From contig JAAZGT010000068.1 of assembly GCA_012511095.1 (NCBI GenBank), positions 1 through 16,923 of the forward strand: DNA of 16,923 bases, given 5' to 3'. Under the pieces are notes generated by a model. That model saw only the letters and a program-made list of their open reading frames with translations, made no database searches and was not told the DNA's origin. Below, piece by piece: positions 15,501-16,923 of the stretch; the stretch's first letter is position 1; each line of letters starts with the position of its first letter. A program made the translations under genes and the position numbers. This stretch comes from Alcaligenaceae bacterium. GTDB lineage: Bacteria > Pseudomonadota > Gammaproteobacteria > Burkholderiales > Burkholderiaceae_B.

Positions 15501-15684
15501 GACCATAGTTAATAAAGCATGCCTCTAAGCTTGGCTCGATGCGGGTGATTACACCCTTGTAGATATTGCCTTTGCGTTGTTCACGACCAGCGGTTTCAAT
15601 ATCAATGTCGATAAGCTTTTGCCCATCAACAATGGCAACGCGTAATTCTTCTTGGTGCGTTGCGTTAAATAACATGCGTTTCAT
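12544..15684 (-). CDS. rne: Ribonuclease E
   Basis: This endoribonuclease starts most mRNA decay and matures rRNA and tRNA; it is also the scaffold of the degradosome at the inner membrane. The 1046-residue protein has the catalytic half at 1-490: S1 domain about 35-120, the 5' sensor and RNase H-like regions, catalytic aspartates D301 and D344 (E. coli D303, D346), and the zinc-link CPRC with C402 and C405 (E. coli C404, C407). A short amphipathic segment PKSFLQRIKSFFMRP at 566-580 lies where the E. coli membrane-targeting helix is. Residues 605-845 are disordered, Gln/Arg-rich RNA-binding sequence. Then come an acidic Ala/Glu/Val-rich part and a C-terminal motif (GRPRKA at 1015-1020, LVQIET at 1029-1034) that recalls the end of other Burkholderiales RNase E proteins. 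The ATG at 15684 has CGGAGAG upstream (15699-15693). Confidence 0.97.
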   Translation of the reverse strand: MKRMLFNATHQEELRVAIVDGQKLIDIDIETAGREQRKGNIYKGVITRIEPSLEACFINYGHERHGFLPFKEVARSYFKEGVELRTARIQDALHEGQELIVQVEKEERGNKGAALTTFVSLAGRYLVLMPNNPRGGGISRRIEGEDRKELKEAMDKLDLPQGMSMIARTAGIGRTTEELDWDLNYLLKLWNAIDNAASQHPAPVLIYQESSLVIRAIRDYFSPSISEILIDTDEITSQATAFMQDVMPENVKLVKRYRDAVPLFSRFQIEHQIETAYARNVSLPSGGSIVVDHTEALVAIDVNSARSTRGVDIEETALRTNLEAAEEVARQLRLRDLGGLIVIDFIDMDDNKNQRQVEQKLREALHFDRARVQMGKISRFGLMELSRQRLRPSLNEGSHITCPRCNGTGVIRDVESSALNILRLIQEEAMKENTAALHAQVPVDVATFLLNEKRPDILKIENRLNVRIVLIPNKALETPHHHIERLRYDDNRLDDPKSSVELMPVPDSVVKWREQNAKLEEQEKRPEAIVKGISHGEPVPSKPELAKAAVASAGAAAAEVAERVVPKSFLQRIKSFFMRPNGDEAKKVEEEKAPATKAAAQKPSARSADTSQRQPRQQRQRRASKRAPQDQDSTKQRQRRPQRPRKGQQGDGQQDQQGQQREQRQPRQQQQGQESNRQSRRSRRQPRQDDRAQAQVQHQGQGQQHQADNQGQPQERAQQERPQRQPREQREPREQREQRQPRQQREQRDQQQRDQREQQREQKEQREQLREEQVEAQQQVITQTETTIQTEQTQAPATETQRPVESKTEQQVTTNESVATAQDDNTPSESRRRQGRHSNRNRRPQKEAATTTGALPFVPNEVMLKTPHHDYEEVSEQIAKGEIDIEAVTKQAAQAEKQAAEAPLSVVSEPVIEVDVKPMPESAAPTESIVIDSDSTDAKQVEAAVAVETVVAPVVEAAPEAEVSAQVETEIAAVTTEETSTTDLEQVIAAAGLSMVETKADTASPAPVTEPVKLGRPRKAVVVEETGELVQIETSSAPTRTDSEDE
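13360..13854 (-). repeat. Low-complexity Gln/Arg-coding tract inside rne
   Basis: This stretch codes for residues about 611-775 of RNase E and is built almost only from Gln, Arg, Glu, Pro and Asp. It contains degenerate short units such as REQRQPRQ, REQREPREQ and RDQREQQ. The DNA correspondingly consists of imperfect CGTGGTTGACGCTG- and CGCTGTTGCTCACG-like units on the plus strand. Slippage and recombination between units probably change its length between strains. The opposite strand is open by consequence (see rejected items). Confidence 0.85.
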
Positions 15685-15699
15685 TTACAAAACTCTCCG

Positions 15700-15726
15700 A
15701 AAAAAAGCCACAGCAATAAATTGCTG
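15700..15726 (-). promoter_or_regulatory. Terminator-like hairpin directly before the rne ribosome-binding site
   Basis: On the minus-strand RNA, CAGCAA (15726-15721) pairs with TTGCTG (15716-15711) around a four-base loop. TGGC and seven U's (15706-15700) follow, and then the CGGAGAG Shine-Dalgarno. The stem is short for efficient termination, but a hairpin plus U7 abutting the ribosome-binding site suggests an attenuator or an RNase E cleavage and sensing site. Confidence 0.45.
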
Positions 15727-16026
15727 AACCACCCGGAAAGAGTTGCCGCGGAATTGATGACGCTGCGATGAAGACAGCTAAATCTTTTATGAGTTTTTGT
15801 TTTTATTGTTTAGACATGGCTAGACTCGCCCTAAGCTCTGGGAGGCGACATAAGATGTTTATGCGCCAAGAAACTAAGACGATTTAAACTACTTGTGGGT
15901 TGAACCCGAACAATTTGTCTCGAGTTACCTGTGGTATTCACAATAAATCAAACAAACAAAAAATTTAGTTATAAAACAAAAAAATTAGGAACCGACCTAT
16001 AAAATTTAAAAATAAGTCGTTTCATT

Positions 16027-16073
16027 AAAAAACTTACAGACCTAAAACACTAATAAATGTAGGCTTAGGTCTG
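16027..16073 (-). promoter_or_regulatory. 9-bp hairpin with U-tract in the rne leader
   Basis: CAGACCTAA (16037-16045) and TTAGGTCTG (16065-16073) pair exactly around 19 bases that hold a further ACA/TGT pairing. On the minus strand, four bases after the stem, comes TTTTTT (16032-16027). It could be an attenuator, the end of a short upstream transcript, or a leader sensing structure. Confidence 0.4.
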
Positions 16074-16210
16074 CAAATAGAAATTCTGTGCTTTTCACTC
16101 AACAATCAACAATATCATCTGTATAGCACGCTAGCTGTGGGCAGGAGGTTAAATACTGCCGCATCAATAACAGCTTAATGCCTACTAACGATGACCACCA
16201 CAAACAACTC

Positions 16211-16326
16211 AAAAAAGAAAGAGGGCCTCAGCCTAAATGCACTGACTCTATTTGAAATAGCGGCTAGGGGAAATGGTGCTATGACCTATTTTACTTGCCC
16301 TAGACTCGGTCTTAAAAAACCTTAAC
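16211..16326 (-). ncRNA. Candidate structured RNA: small RNA or 5' domain of the rne leader
   Basis: Read on the minus strand, a plausible start near 16326 is followed by several helices. The outer stem is CCCTAG/CTAGGG (16298-16303 with 16264-16269), enclosing a nested AATGGT hairpin (16272-16277 with 16284-16290, one bulge). Next comes CTATT/AATAG (16248-16252 with 16256-16260). Last is an AGAG-TCAG stem (16220-16231 with 16242-16249, a four-base GGCC bulge; it shares two bases with the previous stem), directly followed by TTTCTTTTTT (16220-16211). The result would be an RNA of about 115 nt ending in a weak terminator. I do not recognise it as 6S, tmRNA, SRP or RNase P RNA. If the terminator is weak it is simply the first part of the rne leader. 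Confidence 0.3.
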
Positions 16327-16392
16327 AATCTAATATTAATTCAAAAATCATGAGTTACAATAGCGTGTTAAGGTAGAGTGAAGGCCTTAAGG
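16320..16392. repeat. CCTTAA inverted repeats flanking the candidate rne promoter
   Basis: CCTTAACA (16320-16327) is exactly inverted as TGTTAAGG (16366-16373), and a third copy of the core occurs as the palindrome CCTTAAGG (16385-16392). The first two bracket the candidate minus-strand promoter, with the first over its predicted start point. They may be operators for rne or rluC. Confidence 0.3.
16333..16360 (-). promoter_or_regulatory. Candidate promoter for rne or the structured RNA
   Basis: On the minus strand TTGTAA (16360-16355) and TAATAT (16338-16333) are separated by 16 bases. Transcription from about 16326 would give an rne leader of about 640 nt unless stopped earlier. Other start points closer to rne are not excluded. 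Confidence 0.35.
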
Positions 16393-16490
16393 TCTTGAGA
16401 ATATCGCAAGCGGATAAGCAATAGGCTTCTCTACGATCGCGCCGCTTTCTTTTATTGCGGGTAATAAGAATTATAGTTAGTCTTTACAAT

Positions 16491-16923
16491 ATGTGCAAAC
16501 AAAGTTCATCAGATGCCGTTAGTTTTTCAGTGCGAATGCTAGAAATTGATTCTGGTAGCGCAGGGCAACGGCTAGATAACTTTTTGATCCGTGAGTGCAA
16601 GGGGGTTCCAAAAAGTCATCTTTATCGTGCCGTACGTTCTGGTCAAGTACGCGTCAATCGCGGTCGGGTGCGTGTGGATTACCGCCTAGAGCGTGGTGAT
16701 GTGGTGCGTATTCCGCCAATGCGTGTGGCCCAAGCAGAGACTAAACCACCAGCGCCTAAGGCCGAGTTCCCTATTGTTTATGAAGACGACGCTATCTTAG
16801 TCATTAATAAGCCCGCAGGTGTTGCAGTGCATGGCGGTAGTGGTGTGTCTTTTGGGGTGATTGAGCAGCTTCGCTCAGCAAGGCCCCAACAACGCTTTTT
16901 AGAATTAGCTCATCGCCTAGATA
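16491..16923 (+). CDS. rluC: 23S rRNA pseudouridine synthase RluC, N-terminal part (3' end outside window)
   Basis: The 144 visible codons match RluC, which makes pseudouridine at positions 955, 2504 and 2580 (E. coli numbering) of 23S rRNA. An S4 RNA-binding domain occupies about 27-90 (QRLDNFLIRECKGVPKSHLY, then VRVNRGRVRVDYRLERGDVVRIPP). The catalytic domain begins with IVYEDDAILVINKPAGVAVHGG and reaches LELAHRLD, whose aspartate (bases 16920-16922) is the catalytic residue; the window ends one base later. The divergent arrangement with rne is the same as in E. coli and supports the name. The ATG at 16491 starts the conserved product (MCKQSSSD); no Shine-Dalgarno is visible. A second Met at codon 16 is possible but less likely. 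Confidence 0.93.
   Translation, partial: MCKQSSSDAVSFSVRMLEIDSGSAGQRLDNFLIRECKGVPKSHLYRAVRSGQVRVNRGRVRVDYRLERGDVVRIPPMRVAQAETKPPAPKAEFPIVYEDDAILVINKPAGVAVHGGSGVSFGVIEQLRSARPQQRFLELAHRLD

Larger units (their letters stand above)
15685..16490. promoter_or_regulatory. Divergent rne/rluC intergenic region with long rne leader
   Basis: This 806-base gap has no convincing gene on either strand. On the minus strand, toward rne, it shows in order a candidate promoter (about 16333-16360), a segment of nested stems (16211-16303), a 9-bp hairpin with a U6 tract (16027-16073) and a 6-bp hairpin with a U7 tract next to the rne ribosome-binding site (15700-15726). The stretch 15860-16020 is AT-rich with no strong structure that I can see. 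In enterobacteria rne has a long leader of about 360 nt through which RNase E represses its own synthesis, so a long structured leader here is expected by analogy; the sequence is not recognisably the same. On the plus side rluC has no clear promoter or Shine-Dalgarno close to its ATG. Confidence 0.7.

Noticed and set aside
15768..15887. 39-codon open frame on the plus strand in the rne/rluC gap
   Set aside because: No Shine-Dalgarno and no recognisable product; it is antisense to the probable rne leader and short enough to occur by chance.
15820..16308. Nine-base direct repeat CTAGACTCG at 15820-15828 and 16300-16308
   Set aside because: About one such match is expected by chance in a region this long, and the flanks do not extend.
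1..16923. CRISPR array, phage or transposon remnants, tRNA or rRNA genes
   Set aside because: I saw no regularly spaced repeats, no transposase or integrase product, no long flanking repeats and no tRNA-like cloverleaf.

Overview
The window looks like core chromosome of a low-GC member of the Betaproteobacteria, most likely Alcaligenaceae-like (Burkholderiales). This rests on a Calvin-type class II aldolase, a 448-residue seryl-tRNA synthetase close to the proteobacterial form, the divergent rne/rluC pair, and an RNase E whose catalytic half is offset by only two residues from the E. coli enzyme. I did not identify the genus. I saw no transposase, integrase, CRISPR array, tRNA or rRNA.

Left part (1-3930, plus strand): the 3' end of pbpC (penicillin-binding protein 1C); a two-gene unit of a small DUF4878-like lipoprotein and a membrane-anchored YiiX-type permuted NlpC/P60 hydrolase; a nitrilase-superfamily amidohydrolase; and the fructose-bisphosphate aldolase gene, which ends in a strong terminator. 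A convergent gene for a di-haem cytochrome b561-type membrane protein follows (minus).

Middle (4826-7045, plus strand): serS and yaaA, 34 nt apart and probably co-transcribed, ending in a 14-bp hairpin that can also stop the convergent TRAP operon. Next (7067-10590, minus) is a complete TAXI-type TRAP transporter operon, read in the order substrate-binding lipoprotein, DUF1850 protein, fused DctQM permease. A hairpin in the first gap covers the Shine-Dalgarno sequence of the DUF1850 gene, and the last two genes overlap by 38 nt. Upstream of it lies a separate succinate/acetate CoA-transferase gene with its own promoter and terminator.

Right part (12484-16923): rne on the minus strand, with a very Gln/Arg-rich tail, then an 806-bp gene-free interval, then the start of divergent rluC, cut by the window edge at its catalytic aspartate. 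The interval must hold the rne leader. It contains several hairpins followed by U-tracts and a compact ~115-nt segment of nested stems behind a plausible promoter. That segment is the best candidate here for something undescribed: either an rne feedback-sensing leader element or a small RNA. The protein-coding genes are of known families. The less ordinary points are the lipidated TAXI binding protein, the masked ribosome-binding site, the RNase E tail and the rne leader.
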